Shown here: one piece after another, positions 1 through 8,085 of the stretch | Layout: each line of letters starts with the position of its first letter | How positions within the stretch are numbered: the stretch's first letter is position 1 | From: Candidatus Jettenia sp. AMX2 | GTDB taxonomy: Bacteria > Planctomycetota > Brocadiia > Brocadiales > Brocadiaceae | NCBI GenBank assembly: GCA_030583665.1 | Contig: CP129469.1 | Span: forward strand, 2,161,043-2,225,042 | DNA: 64,000 nt | Direction of reading: 5' to 3' | Position numbers and translations under genes: made by a program | The notes under the pieces: model-generated | The model's database searches: none | The model's input: only the letters and a program-made list of their open reading frames with translations | Told to the model about the DNA's origin: nothing

Positions 1-383
1 TCATTTTTTTTAACCAATTCCTTCCCCGCTCTCGATGGAACCTTCCCTACATGCTGGGTACTGCCATGCATTTTTTCCAACAGAGGAATTAAACCTTTCC
101 TGAAAATAGTATAATCCATCGGGCAGCCCAGCCTGCCATGGGAACGAAAATCTATATAGGATAATCCACATACCGGGCAAGCAACCTTAGACATCTCGCT
201 AATTTCCGGTGCAACCTGATTAATCAGACTGGTCAGTATCTCTGTTGGTGAAGGTAATTTGGTAAGCTGTGTATTCATATTCTGTGCACATTCCTCACAA
301 AGGTGTTTTTCCTTCTTTAAGGAACCAACAATCTCTGTTAAATGCACAGTTGCATGCTTTTTATTACAAGATTCACATTTCAT
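1..383 (-). CDS. mcsA: McsA-like zinc-binding UvrB/UvrC-motif family protein (partial, cut by window edge)
   Basis: Reading leftwards from ATG at 383, at least 127 codons are open and the frame runs off the window before a stop. The protein starts MKCESCNKKHATVHLTEI and has CxxC pairs at residues 3-6 and about 30-33, then CPVCG and a GRLGCP block followed by an HVGKVP stretch, the order found in McsA. In McsA this protein binds zinc or heavy metals and activates the arginine kinase McsB, whose substrates go to ClpCP. The last zinc pair is incomplete: the family's GCxxCY reads GCPMDY here, so one Cys is missing. mcsB would be expected beyond the left edge, but this cannot be seen. The missing C-terminus normally carries the UVR motif. 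Confidence 0.8.
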   Translation of the reverse strand, partial: MKCESCNKKHATVHLTEIVGSLKKEKHLCEECAQNMNTQLTKLPSPTEILTSLINQVAPEISEMSKVACPVCGLSYIDFRSHGRLGCPMDYTIFRKGLIPLLEKMHGSTQHVGKVPSRAGKELVKKN

Positions 384-438
384 TATTATTTACCTCAATT
401 GAATCTCTATAATTCTTCAGATTAAAACCACTATGTGA

Positions 439-1725
439 TTATCTCTTTTCCCATCTTAACACATCCATAACTTTTCCTAAAGAACTTTTTTCAGATATTA
501 TTTCTTCGCGAATCCTGTTTTCTCTTTCCAGACAATCCATACCATAATTAACCATAACTTCTGCCTCAGCCGAAGGTACCACCATCAATCCATCATCATC
601 GCCGATAATCCAATCACCCGGATTTATCTGAACTCCTGAAATACGAATCGGTATATTAATCTCCCCGAATCCTCTTGGTTCACCGGCTGCTGGCATTACC
701 AGTTTTGTAAAAGCCGGAAACCGTAATTTTCTTATGTCTGCGATGTCCCGCATTGCCCCGTTCACTACAATACCACTTATCTTTTTTTGTAACGCACTGT
801 GAGTTGCCAGTTCACCCCAGACAGCCGGACCTGTTCCTCCTGCGTCAATTACAATAACGTCTCCCTCTTTTGCAACATCTATGGCCTCAACCGGTTTTGC
901 CCAATCGCCAGGATATGTCCGGACGGTAACTGCGGTGCCTGATAATTTTATATCGTTGTATATCGGATATAGCCCTGTAATACTTTCTGCACGGTGCCTG
1001 CCATCGGAGATATTCGCAGCAGAAAGCTTCGTAAGTGCGTCCCGTATTTCTTTACCTGTTACCCTTTTAAAGAGTGTTGTAGGAATACTCCGGTTCTCGT
1101 TAATCGCATTTTTGATATTCGCCGTTGCTGCTTTTGCATCTTTTGATTTTGTAATATATCCGCCTACAATTATAACAGATGCGCCTGCGTTTACCATATC
1201 TATTACATTCTCGGAATTTACTCCCCCCGCAACAGCAACAGGAACTTTTACTTTCCTGCAAATATCCTGTAATACCGCAAGAGGGGTTTTTCCGCACATC
1301 TGTTCATCTATGGCAGTATGAACGGCAATATAGTCAGCGCCCCACTTTTCTGCCGCAGCAACACGTTCACCCTGAGAAGCGTCCATAAAATCTACGCAAA
1401 CTTTTATGCCATAATTTTTCCCTGCCTGTATGCACTCTTTTACGGTAGAATCTGAAGCATCACCCATTACCACAACGATACCTGCCCCGGCCTTTGCAGC
1501 CATCTCCACTTCAATACGCCCGGCATCCATAGTCTTCATATCCGCGACCAGGGGTATACCGGGAAATATTTGCTTAAAATGACGCACAGCGTTCATCCCC
1601 TCACTCTTAATGAGCGGAGTACCAATCTCAAGCCAATCAACCCCACCTTCAATCGCCTCGCGGGCAACTTTAACAGCCCTGTGGAGGTCAACAAAATCGA
1701 GAGCTACCTGTACTATCACCGCCAT
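439..1725 (-). CDS. 3-hexulose-6-phosphate synthase fused to an RraA-like domain
   Basis: Residues 1-215 form a KGPDC/OMP-decarboxylase-type barrel that matches hexulose-6-phosphate synthase: VALDF at the start, DMKTMDAG near residue 62 as the metal and substrate signature, and a phosphate-binding AGGVN loop. Residues 220-428 match the RraA / demethylmenaquinone-methyltransferase-like fold, with VIDAGGTGPAVWGEL, GAMRDIADI and PGDWIIGDDDG. HPS joins formaldehyde to ribulose-5-phosphate or runs in reverse to make ribulose-5-phosphate; the role of the RraA part in such fusions is not settled. In archaea with this fusion the reverse direction supplies pentose for nucleotides, and the same may hold here (inference). 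No phosphohexulose isomerase gene is adjacent. ATG at 1725 has an AAGGAG ribosome site 7 bases upstream. Confidence 0.88.
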   Translation of the reverse strand: MAVIVQVALDFVDLHRAVKVAREAIEGGVDWLEIGTPLIKSEGMNAVRHFKQIFPGIPLVADMKTMDAGRIEVEMAAKAGAGIVVVMGDASDSTVKECIQAGKNYGIKVCVDFMDASQGERVAAAEKWGADYIAVHTAIDEQMCGKTPLAVLQDICRKVKVPVAVAGGVNSENVIDMVNAGASVIIVGGYITKSKDAKAATANIKNAINENRSIPTTLFKRVTGKEIRDALTKLSAANISDGRHRAESITGLYPIYNDIKLSGTAVTVRTYPGDWAKPVEAIDVAKEGDVIVIDAGGTGPAVWGELATHSALQKKISGIVVNGAMRDIADIRKLRFPAFTKLVMPAAGEPRGFGEINIPIRISGVQINPGDWIIGDDDGLMVVPSAEAEVMVNYGMDCLERENRIREEIISEKSSLGKVMDVLRWEKR

Positions 1726-1737
1726 GCATACTCCTTA

Positions 1738-1751
1738 TAAATACAGATAAA
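1738..1751. repeat. 14-mer repeat, copy 1 (upstream of the HPS-RraA gene)
   Basis: The 14-mer TAAATACAGATAAA lies 13 bases before the HPS-RraA start codon and overlaps the region that would carry its ribosome site or promoter. Two further exact copies are at 32691 and 32983. The function is unknown. Confidence 0.5.
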
Positions 1752-1834
1752 TGATGCGGAAGACTCAAAACTACCATAAACCGCTATCTGTATGATACCA
1801 TTACATCCTTGTAAAATCTTTTGTGAAAGAACCA

Positions 1835-2203
1835 TTATTCTTCGTAATATATCGCCCCACAATGGTCAGTCTCCCAGCTTGTTACCCTGCTAACCGCAAT
1901 GCCGTCAGGCAACCTGTTCTTTAATTCACCATACAGGACTTTTGAAAGATTTTCCGTAGTCGGGTTCAGGATAGTAAATGCCGGAAGTTCATTTAAATAG
2001 GCATGATCGAATTTCCTGACAATATCTTCAACCATAGCCTTTACATCTCTGAAGTCCATAACCATACCCAAAGAATTGAGTTTTTCAGATTTTACAACAA
2101 CCTGAACTTTCCAATTATGACCATGGAGCCTCTCACACTGTCCCTTATATTCTCTCAGATTGTGAGCTGATGAAAAGTCTGTTTCAACAATAAGTTCAAA
2201 CAC
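1835..2203 (-). CDS. queD: 6-carboxy-5,6,7,8-tetrahydropterin synthase / 6-pyruvoyl-tetrahydropterin synthase family
   Basis: This 122-residue protein has the compact size and motifs of the QueD/PTPS T-fold family. His14 (FSSAH), His27 and His29 (CERLHGH) are the zinc ligands, and Cys23 is the usual catalytic residue. MDFRDVK and the DHAYLNE block contribute the catalytic Asp-His pair and the oligomer interface. TENL and WET near the C-terminus form the pterin-anchoring Glu region. QueD makes carboxy-tetrahydropterin from dihydroneopterin triphosphate for queuosine. No other que genes are in the window, so a biopterin or folate-bypass role cannot be excluded. The start is GTG at 2203, with AGGAGG about 10 bases upstream. 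Confidence 0.9.
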   Translation of the reverse strand: MFELIVETDFSSAHNLREYKGQCERLHGHNWKVQVVVKSEKLNSLGMVMDFRDVKAMVEDIVRKFDHAYLNELPAFTILNPTTENLSKVLYGELKNRLPDGIAVSRVTSWETDHCGAIYYEE

Positions 2204-2362
2204 AGATTCTGGACCTCCTGCATATTTTTTGTGTGTTATTGACCGGCACCTGCGAATTAACTTTTTCTAACAAAAGCTTAACAATCAAAAAAATAAAAGT
2301 CAAGCTGATTTTCAACTGGTGGCATAGGCTTAACCTATTACTACAAAAATACATAAGCAGTA

Positions 2363-4225
2363 TTATTTCCTCTTAAATTGTTTTTGTAACTCTTCCAGGG
2401 AAAAACTTAGGGTAGTTGGTCTCCCATGCGGACAACAATTCATATATTCCTGTATCTCTGTTCTCTTTTTCAGAAGTTCCCCGATCTCCTGAGGCTCCAA
2501 TCGCTGACCTGATTTAACGGCGCCTTTGCATGCCATGAGAGTAATAAGCTTATTCAAAAGCTTATCTTTATGCTGCAAGCACTCCTCCCCGCTTAATTCA
2601 GATACCAGATATTCAACAAACTCTTTGGCATTTATCCGTTTGAGTATTTGTGGAAAGGTGCGGATTATGATCGTATTCTGTCCAAATTCTTCAGCCTCGA
2701 TTCCTACCGATTTCAAGTAACCTTTCAGGTTTACAACGGTAAAGAAATCCTTCGGACCCAGTTCAACCAATTCCGGTATCAATAAGTGTTGGCGTACCGG
2801 CATTGAAGCAGATACAGACCTTCCAATTTCATGGTATAGTATTATTTCATGTAAGGCATGCTGGTCTATAATGTTCATACCGTCTTTTGTTTCCTCTATA
2901 ATATACGAGTTATGTATCTGAAAACAGATATTCCTGTTTTTGATGCCATCCGGCAGAAATGCCACTCGCCTGGTATCTTCCTCTGATTGGAAATCCTTGC
3001 CGGATTTTGCTGTCTGGCTGAATCCGGCATTGTCTGTACTTCCTTCACAGGAAGGACCGGTGCGGAAAAAAGTACCGGTATGTTTTTCTCCGGAGAGGTG
3101 ACGTACTGGTGTTTCGTTTCCCTCCTTATGGGAAAAAAGTTCTTCCAGTGATTTTTTCAAATGGCCGACGCCTTCTGTCTTCATTAATTCCCCTTCCGGT
3201 GTATTCACCGGAAGTGCAGCGCTTATGAATTTTGTTGCTGATGTATTCAGGCTGTTTTTTAATGCAGAGAGAACACAACTGTATATTATACCGGGATTTT
3301 GAAAACGTACTTCAGTCTTTGTCGGATGAACATTTACATCAACCCAGGACGGTTCCATTTCCAGAAACAAAAAAACGATGGGATATCTTCTGGGCATAAG
3401 CTTCCCGTGATAAGCTTCCGAAATAGCGCGGAACAAAGCGCCATCCTTAATATAGCGCCCGTTTAAAAAGATAAACTGCATTCGGGCATTGGCTTTATCA
3501 TAAAAAGGTGGCAGCAGGTATCCGGAAAGGGTAAATTTGTCCTCTCTCAGGAATACCGGAATAAGATGTTTTCTCATTTCTTCACCAAAAAACGTCCCGA
3601 TACGTTCGGCCAAATCCTGAACCGGCGGAAGATTAAATATTGTCCTGTTATTATGCATAAGGGTAAAATGAATCTTTGGATAAGAAAGTGAGAATCTCGT
3701 TAATACTTCTGAAATATAAGCTATTTCTGTAGCTACCGTCCTGAGAAACTTTTTCCGCACCGGGGTATTAAAAAACAGTTCCCGGACTTCAACCCGGGTG
3801 CCTTCGGGGGCGCCCCGATCCTTAATTTCCCCAAGAATCCCACCGTCGTTTCCAATCTCTGCCCCATGCAGCGTCCCCCGTGCCCTTGAAACAATACAGG
3901 CACGCGAAACGGCTCCGATACTGGGCAATGCCTCTCCCCGGAAACCCAGTGTCTGTATCGAAAATAAATCATCCGCATCCTTCAGCTTGCTGGTAGCATG
4001 ACTTTTAAATGCAATCGCAATGTCTTCCTTATCCATCCCAATACCATCATCTGTGACCTGTATGAGCTTGCGACCACCATCTTCGAGACAGGCATCTATC
4101 CTTGTCGCCCCTGCATCGATGGCATTTTCAATAAGTTCTTTCACGACAGATGCAGGACGGTCGATTACTTCCCCTGCAGCAATTTTATTAATAACGGTTA
4201 CCGGAAGGATCTTTATGTGCGGCAT
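2363..4225 (-). CDS. mutL: DNA mismatch repair protein MutL
   Basis: The N-terminal GHKL ATPase part shows KELIENAIDAGA, DDGIGM and TLGFRGEALPSI, followed by the S5-like transducer domain (FLNGRYIKD, VDVNVHPTKTEVRF). A poorly conserved linker runs from about residue 330 to 430. The C-terminal dimerisation domain keeps the nuclease-type elements: DQHA at residues 454-457, ACKGAVKSGQ, and CPHGRP near the end. This predicts a nicking MutL, as in bacteria without MutH. In the DQHA(x)2E(x)4E motif the first Glu is Glu460, but the position of the second Glu is His465, with Glu466 next to it. The 620-residue length is usual. ATG at 4225 has GAGGAAC upstream. The downstream gene on this strand is queD. 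Confidence 0.97.
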   Translation of the reverse strand: MPHIKILPVTVINKIAAGEVIDRPASVVKELIENAIDAGATRIDACLEDGGRKLIQVTDDGIGMDKEDIAIAFKSHATSKLKDADDLFSIQTLGFRGEALPSIGAVSRACIVSRARGTLHGAEIGNDGGILGEIKDRGAPEGTRVEVRELFFNTPVRKKFLRTVATEIAYISEVLTRFSLSYPKIHFTLMHNNRTIFNLPPVQDLAERIGTFFGEEMRKHLIPVFLREDKFTLSGYLLPPFYDKANARMQFIFLNGRYIKDGALFRAISEAYHGKLMPRRYPIVFLFLEMEPSWVDVNVHPTKTEVRFQNPGIIYSCVLSALKNSLNTSATKFISAALPVNTPEGELMKTEGVGHLKKSLEELFSHKEGNETPVRHLSGEKHTGTFFRTGPSCEGSTDNAGFSQTAKSGKDFQSEEDTRRVAFLPDGIKNRNICFQIHNSYIIEETKDGMNIIDQHALHEIILYHEIGRSVSASMPVRQHLLIPELVELGPKDFFTVVNLKGYLKSVGIEAEEFGQNTIIIRTFPQILKRINAKEFVEYLVSELSGEECLQHKDKLLNKLITLMACKGAVKSGQRLEPQEIGELLKKRTEIQEYMNCCPHGRPTTLSFSLEELQKQFKRK

Positions 4226-4396
4226 AGAATAATGTTCCTCAAAAGCATCTCCGCTTCTGTGGCAGACAAACGCCTGTCAGCCGGATTCATTCTGTCAGGG
4301 CCTTATTGGTATTAAAAATTAAAATTTATACAACCTTGTTTTCATTATAGTAAATTTCTGTTATATTTGCAGTTATATTTTCACAATGAGAAAAAC

Positions 4397-5647
4397 ATGA
4401 TTACACAACCCCTAGAAGCAGAAATAAACAAATGTGCCAGGTGCGGTAAATGCCGTTCAGTTTGCCCGGTCTTTCTTGAGACAGGAAAAGAATCCACGGT
4501 GGCACGGGGCAGGATCAGCCTTGCGGACGCATTAAAAAAAGGCGAGATTCCGTATACCGGACGACTGAGGGATTATCTGCTCTCCTGCAAAAAATGCCTT
4601 CGGTGTTCCAGCATCTGCCCCTCCGGTGTTGATTATGATCTTATTATCCAGTCGATGCTCGATGATCTGACAAATCACATCGGGATATGGTTTATACCGC
4701 GCATAATATTTACGTTTTTTTTGCCACACCGATGGCTTTTCAATCTGCTTTTAAAAATTGCAGTGACCTTTCAATACGTTATTCCATTAAAACGTCACGG
4801 CACCCTGAGACATTTACCCTTTCTGTTGTTCGAAGGCAGGTGGATCCCAGCATTAGCGGGAAAATCCGTACTAAGCAAATACAAGTATCGGGAAACATTT
4901 CCACCTTCCGCGAAGGGTAGGGGAAAAGATTCAGGAATGAGGGTTGGTTTTTATGTGGGATGTCTTATCAATTATGTCTATACTGACGTTGCTGACGCTG
5001 TGATCGCGGTGCTGAACAGCCTTGGGGCAGAAGTAGTGATTCCCGGAAAGCAGTTGTGTTGTGGGATCCCGGCAAGGTCACTAGGAGACCTAAAAACAGC
5101 AAGAAAATTAGCCGAAGTCAATATAAAGGCATTTGAGGAGGCACGTGTCGACTTCGTCGTTACTGCGTGTGCCACCTGCGGAAGAACGTTAAAAAAAGAC
5201 TATCCTCAGATTGTGGGTAACCGTTCTTTAAAATTCACGGATAAGGTTTATGACATCATTGAATTTATCGAGAAATATTTTAGCCTTGATATAAAACCCC
5301 TTACTACAAAGATAACCTATCATGATCCCTGCCATCTGTCATGGGGGTGGGGCATCTCAAAACAGCCAAGAGACATTTTGAAGCGTTCTGCACAGTTTCA
5401 GGAAATGGAAAATCCGGAAAGGTGCTGTGGTGGCGGCGGGGTGTTTAATTTATTACATTATGATCTGTCGATGAAAATCGGAGAGCATAAGTTCAGGGCA
5501 ATTGAAAACAGCACAGCAGAGACCGTGGCAACCGGCTGCCCGGGATGCCAGTTGCAAATTGAAGATATCCTGGCCTCAAAAGGCTCTGCTATTACCTGCA
5601 CTCATACGATACAGGTGTTAAGAGACGCACTGTCAGCGAATCGCTGA
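4397..5647 (+). CDS. GlcF-like iron-sulfur subunit with two CCG domains (glycolate/lactate oxidase or heterodisulfide-reductase type)
   Basis: Two [4Fe-4S] ferredoxin motifs open the protein (CARCGKCRSVCP and CKKCLRCSSICP). Two cysteine-rich CCG domains follow: LCCGIPARSLG near residue 230 with an upstream GCLIN, and HDPCHLSWG with RCCGGGGVFNL near the C-terminus. This layout is shared by GlcF, LldE/LutA-like and GlpC-like proteins that pass electrons from a flavoprotein to quinones or thiols. The usual FAD-binding partner GlcD is not adjacent, so the substrate is open. A hydrophobic stretch around residues 100-140 may lie on the membrane. The frame extends to TTG at 4367, but ATG at 4397 (MITQPLEAEINKCARC) is the more likely start. 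The gene stands alone, divergent from mutL. Confidence 0.82.
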   Translation: MITQPLEAEINKCARCGKCRSVCPVFLETGKESTVARGRISLADALKKGEIPYTGRLRDYLLSCKKCLRCSSICPSGVDYDLIIQSMLDDLTNHIGIWFIPRIIFTFFLPHRWLFNLLLKIAVTFQYVIPLKRHGTLRHLPFLLFEGRWIPALAGKSVLSKYKYRETFPPSAKGRGKDSGMRVGFYVGCLINYVYTDVADAVIAVLNSLGAEVVIPGKQLCCGIPARSLGDLKTARKLAEVNIKAFEEARVDFVVTACATCGRTLKKDYPQIVGNRSLKFTDKVYDIIEFIEKYFSLDIKPLTTKITYHDPCHLSWGWGISKQPRDILKRSAQFQEMENPERCCGGGGVFNLLHYDLSMKIGEHKFRAIENSTAETVATGCPGCQLQIEDILASKGSAITCTHTIQVLRDALSANR

Positions 5648-5755
5648 AGTTCCCTGATCCAAACGAATTGGAAAAGAAAGCTTTCTGTACTTTTATCTCA
5701 CCCACATACAGGTATTGGAAGTTGGATTATCCACTGCTACCTATCAGATAGTTTT

Positions 5756-5889
5756 ATCTAACGTTTGTCGTCTGCAGCGAGCGAAGCGAGTCTGAAGCAG
5801 AACACTTTGTAATGTTACAGCAAAGAGTTTCGTTAACGACAAAATTTAGTGGCGTGCGGTAACACGTATACTGAAATGACTTGTTATGC
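5756..5889 (-). other. attC-like recombination site behind hicAB
   Basis: On the - strand, 14 bases after the hicB stop, GCATAAC (5889-5883) opens an imperfect inverted repeat that ends in GTTAGAT (5762-5756). GTTAGAT fits the integron core site GTTRRRY exactly, and GCATAAC fits RYYYAAC with one mismatch. The inner arms CTGAAATGAC and CTGCAGACGAC (read towards the core sites) are partly alike, as expected for L boxes. The 134-base length and the position directly after a toxin-antitoxin pair fit a gene-cassette attC. The fold was judged by eye only, and no integrase gene is in the window. Confidence 0.4.
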
Positions 5890-5902
5890 CCATCCCTTCT
5901 CA

Positions 5903-6148
5903 CTATGCAAATGCCAAATTCTCCTCATTTTGAATTATTATCTTCGGGTTGGGATTTCGAGGTGGAATTGGTAAACCTTTTTCTTTTAATAAAACGACAT
6001 GTTCCTTCATTCCCCACTTTGCTTTATAGATACAATCTTCAATAGAATGTCCTATCCCTGAAAAACCTTCTAAATCCGGAGAATAAAAACCAAAGTAATC
6101 AGGTTCTTCTGTTGCCTCAATTATTAACGAGTATTCCAGCTCAATCAT
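5903..6148 (-). CDS. hicB: HicB-family antitoxin
   Basis: This 81-residue protein has the partial RNase-H-like HicB fold: YSLIIEATEEPDYFGFYSPDLEGFSGIGHSIEDCIYKAKWGMKEHV matches the pattern of a central PDLxGxxxxGxxxEEA and the following helix. It is given here with its parts at residues 6-22 and 23-51. A short C-terminal PPRNPNPKIII segment follows, and no separate DNA-binding domain is visible. It should neutralise the HicA toxin encoded 9 bases upstream and may repress the pair. TAGGAGGTAACA directly before ATG at 6148 is a strong ribosome site. An attC-like site follows the stop codon. Confidence 0.85.
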   Translation of the reverse strand: MIELEYSLIIEATEEPDYFGFYSPDLEGFSGIGHSIEDCIYKAKWGMKEHVVLLKEKGLPIPPRNPNPKIIIQNEENLAFA

Positions 6149-6157
6149 TGTTACCTC

Positions 6158-6352
6158 CTATTTCTTCTTCTTTATACCTGCTGCTTTTAGTATGGCATGA
6201 CAAGTCCCTTTAGGCACTTCTTTTGAACCATGATAATCAACACGAATCAATTTATCCCATCCAGATTTCCCATAATATCTTATAGAACCTTTTTCTTTTA
6301 TTATTTTGAATCCATTACCCTCAAGAATTCTAACCAGCTCGTTGAATTTCAT
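6158..6352 (-). CDS. hicA: HicA-family mRNA interferase toxin
   Basis: The 64 residues show the dsRBD-like HicA fold: MKFNELVRILEGNGFKIIKE, a beta strand RYYG, VDYHGSKEVPKGT, and the closing helix AILKAAGIKKKK. HicA toxins cut mRNA independently of ribosomes. The GSH signature that holds the catalytic His in well-studied HicA proteins reads GSI (residues 22-24 region) here, and a His is present instead in VDYHG, so activity cannot be taken for granted. The order toxin then antitoxin, with a 9-base gap to hicB, is canonical. Upstream DNA holds no recognised gene on this strand until the hicB remnant. Confidence 0.85.
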   Translation of the reverse strand: MKFNELVRILEGNGFKIIKEKGSIRYYGKSGWDKLIRVDYHGSKEVPKGTCHAILKAAGIKKKK

Positions 6353-6785
6353 CGGTATTCTCAGTCCCTGGAAAATATCGTTACTTTGATGAAAGAATTT
6401 TGACGTGAAACTATTCCTGTATCTGACTTTTCGAGGATATCACCTTATTTTTAAAATCTTATCATCTTGTTTGCTTAAATCAAATTCAAAAAAACTTCTA
6501 TCTCATCTCAACCTTCTTCATTGCCTTTGGAAATTACTCTTACAGAAGATTTCACAAAGCCTCCATGATAACTGCATCCCTCACGGCTTTTTGAATCAGT
6601 AACTCATCAATAATATGGTTGCAACGCAGCTCCTTTGTTCTGGAGTTGAGCCACCGGTTTTCTTGTGGTACTCGCTGCTAGCGCCATTCGGCTGAAGTGT
6701 TTGGGCACTTTCGGTCAAGGGATGGCAGGCATTTGAACTCTCCCCCTCAGATATGTCTTTTTCATGGAACACCTTGACCTTATTT
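6353..6785 (-). other. Gene-poor stretch with a possible broken reading frame
   Basis: No intact gene is recognised. On the - strand, 6674-6552 is an open frame of about 40 codons ending in TGA, with protein-like composition (ELRCNHIIDELLIQKAVRD), and a second short open stretch follows it. They look like debris of a lost gene, but no family is recognised. The stretch lies between two toxin-antitoxin remnants, in line with an island that turns over quickly. Confidence 0.3.
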
Positions 6786-6999
6786 TATGCAAAGACTAAT
6801 CTACCTTTTGGCTTGGGGATAGGGCGACCTAATTCTTTTGCAGTTTCTATCCACTCATCAACAATGACCTCAACATTGGCAAGAGCCTCACCATGTGTGA
6901 CCCATCTGCTGCACAGCCGGGCAACTCCGGAACTTCTGCAATAAGTGCCTCATCCTCCTGGCTCCAGTAGATTATCACTTCATATTTGTATTTACTCAT
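6786..6999 (-). pseudogene. Frameshifted HicB-type antitoxin remnant
   Basis: From ATG at 6999 the - strand reads MSKYKYEVIIYWSQEDE, then ALIAEVPELPGCAADG, a typical HicB N-terminus. At about 6905 the frame breaks and closes with TAG within 20 codons. Moving one base restores HicB: THGEALANVEVIVDEW, then IETAKELGRPIPKPKGRLVFA (given in two parts), and a TAA at 6786. A one-base deletion explains this. No intact HicA partner is seen on either side. This HicB belongs to a different subtype from the intact one at 5903 (it ends in the PKGRL type tail). Confidence 0.75.
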
Positions 7000-7040
7000 T
7001 GTATATTTTCATTTATACTATAAATGTTTATTACAAAATG

Positions 7041-8066
7041 TTACTGCGAAGCGGTTTCGTCCAACAGCCTCTCAGCAATCTGGATAGCGTTAAGGGCAGC
7101 GCCCTTCCGGATATTATCGCTTACAATCCACATATTGATCCCATTCTCAACAGAGTCATCCTCGCGGATACGCCCTACAAAAACATCGTCTTTGCCTGCT
7201 GCATATGCCGGCAGAGGGTATTCCTGACCGGCAGGATTATCAAGCAGGGTAACGCCGGGGGCTTTTGTAAGAAGTTCTCTCACTTCCTGAGCAGTAATTT
7301 TCTTTTCCGTCTCCACATTAACGGATTCACAGTGACAGCGAACAACGGGGACCCGTACCGTTGTTGCAGTTATTCTTATTCCATCATCACCCATAATCTT
7401 TTTGGTCTCATGTATCATTTTCATCTCCTCGGTTGTATATCCATTGGAAAGAAACGCATTGCCTTGCGGGATTTGCGGTAAAATGTTAAAGGCGATTTGG
7501 TGTGGAAATACATTTCTTGCAAAATCACTCCTGCCGGCAAGGATGCTGGCGGTCTCCCTGAGAAGTTCATCAACCGCTTTCAGTCCCGCACCGGATACAG
7601 CCTGGTATGTTGAAACCACAATCCTTTTTATCCCTGCAGCATCATAAATCGGTTTTAAAGCTACAACCATTTGAATCGTAGAGCAATTAGGGTTGGCAAT
7701 CAAACCATGGTGCCTTGCAATCTCCTGCGGGTTTACTTCGGGTACCACCAAAGGTACGTCGTCATCCATCCGAAAAGCGCTGGAATTATCAACACAAACA
7801 GCCCCGCTCCCGATGGCATAGGGTATATATTCCCTGCTGACATTTGCTCCTGCACTAAAGAGAGCAATATGTATTTCATGGAATGAATGTTTCGTTAGTT
7901 CCTGTACCGTATACTCTGTCCCACGGAATGATATATTTTTTCCGGCAGAATTCTTAGAAGCCAATAATCTCAGTTCCTTTACGGGAAAAGCCCTCTCGTC
8001 CAATATCAGGAGAAACTCCTCACCTACCGCGCCTGTCGCACCTACCACTGCTACATTTACAGCCAT
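7041..8066 (-). CDS. asd: Aspartate-semialdehyde dehydrogenase
   Basis: The N-terminal NADP-binding motif GATGAVGEE (residues 9-17) and the catalytic Cys in NPNCSTIQM (about residue 130) identify Asd, which reduces aspartyl phosphate to the semialdehyde for lysine, threonine and methionine synthesis. YQAVSGAG and RVPVVRCHCESVNVE are also family signatures; the latter holds the substrate-binding Arg and the catalytic His. The 341-residue length is usual. It starts at ATG 8066 and follows the RNase HII-like gene by 19 bases, so the two are probably cotranscribed. Its product would feed the DapL-like aminotransferase at 44.9 kb. Confidence 0.96.
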   Translation of the reverse strand: MAVNVAVVGATGAVGEEFLLILDERAFPVKELRLLASKNSAGKNISFRGTEYTVQELTKHSFHEIHIALFSAGANVSREYIPYAIGSGAVCVDNSSAFRMDDDVPLVVPEVNPQEIARHHGLIANPNCSTIQMVVALKPIYDAAGIKRIVVSTYQAVSGAGLKAVDELLRETASILAGRSDFARNVFPHQIAFNILPQIPQGNAFLSNGYTTEEMKMIHETKKIMGDDGIRITATTVRVPVVRCHCESVNVETEKKITAQEVRELLTKAPGVTLLDNPAGQEYPLPAYAAGKDDVFVGRIREDDSVENGINMWIVSDNIRKGAALNAIQIAERLLDETASQ

Positions 8067-8085
8067 CTTCTTTTAAATGCTCCTT

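Noticed and set aside
881-1388. Two + strand ORFs of 146 and 69 codons
   Set aside because: They lie wholly opposite the HPS-RraA gene, have no ribosome site and show no family pattern.
6945-7481. 178-codon + strand ORF
   Set aside because: It is the opposite strand of asd and of the hicB remnant and contains no protein-like pattern.
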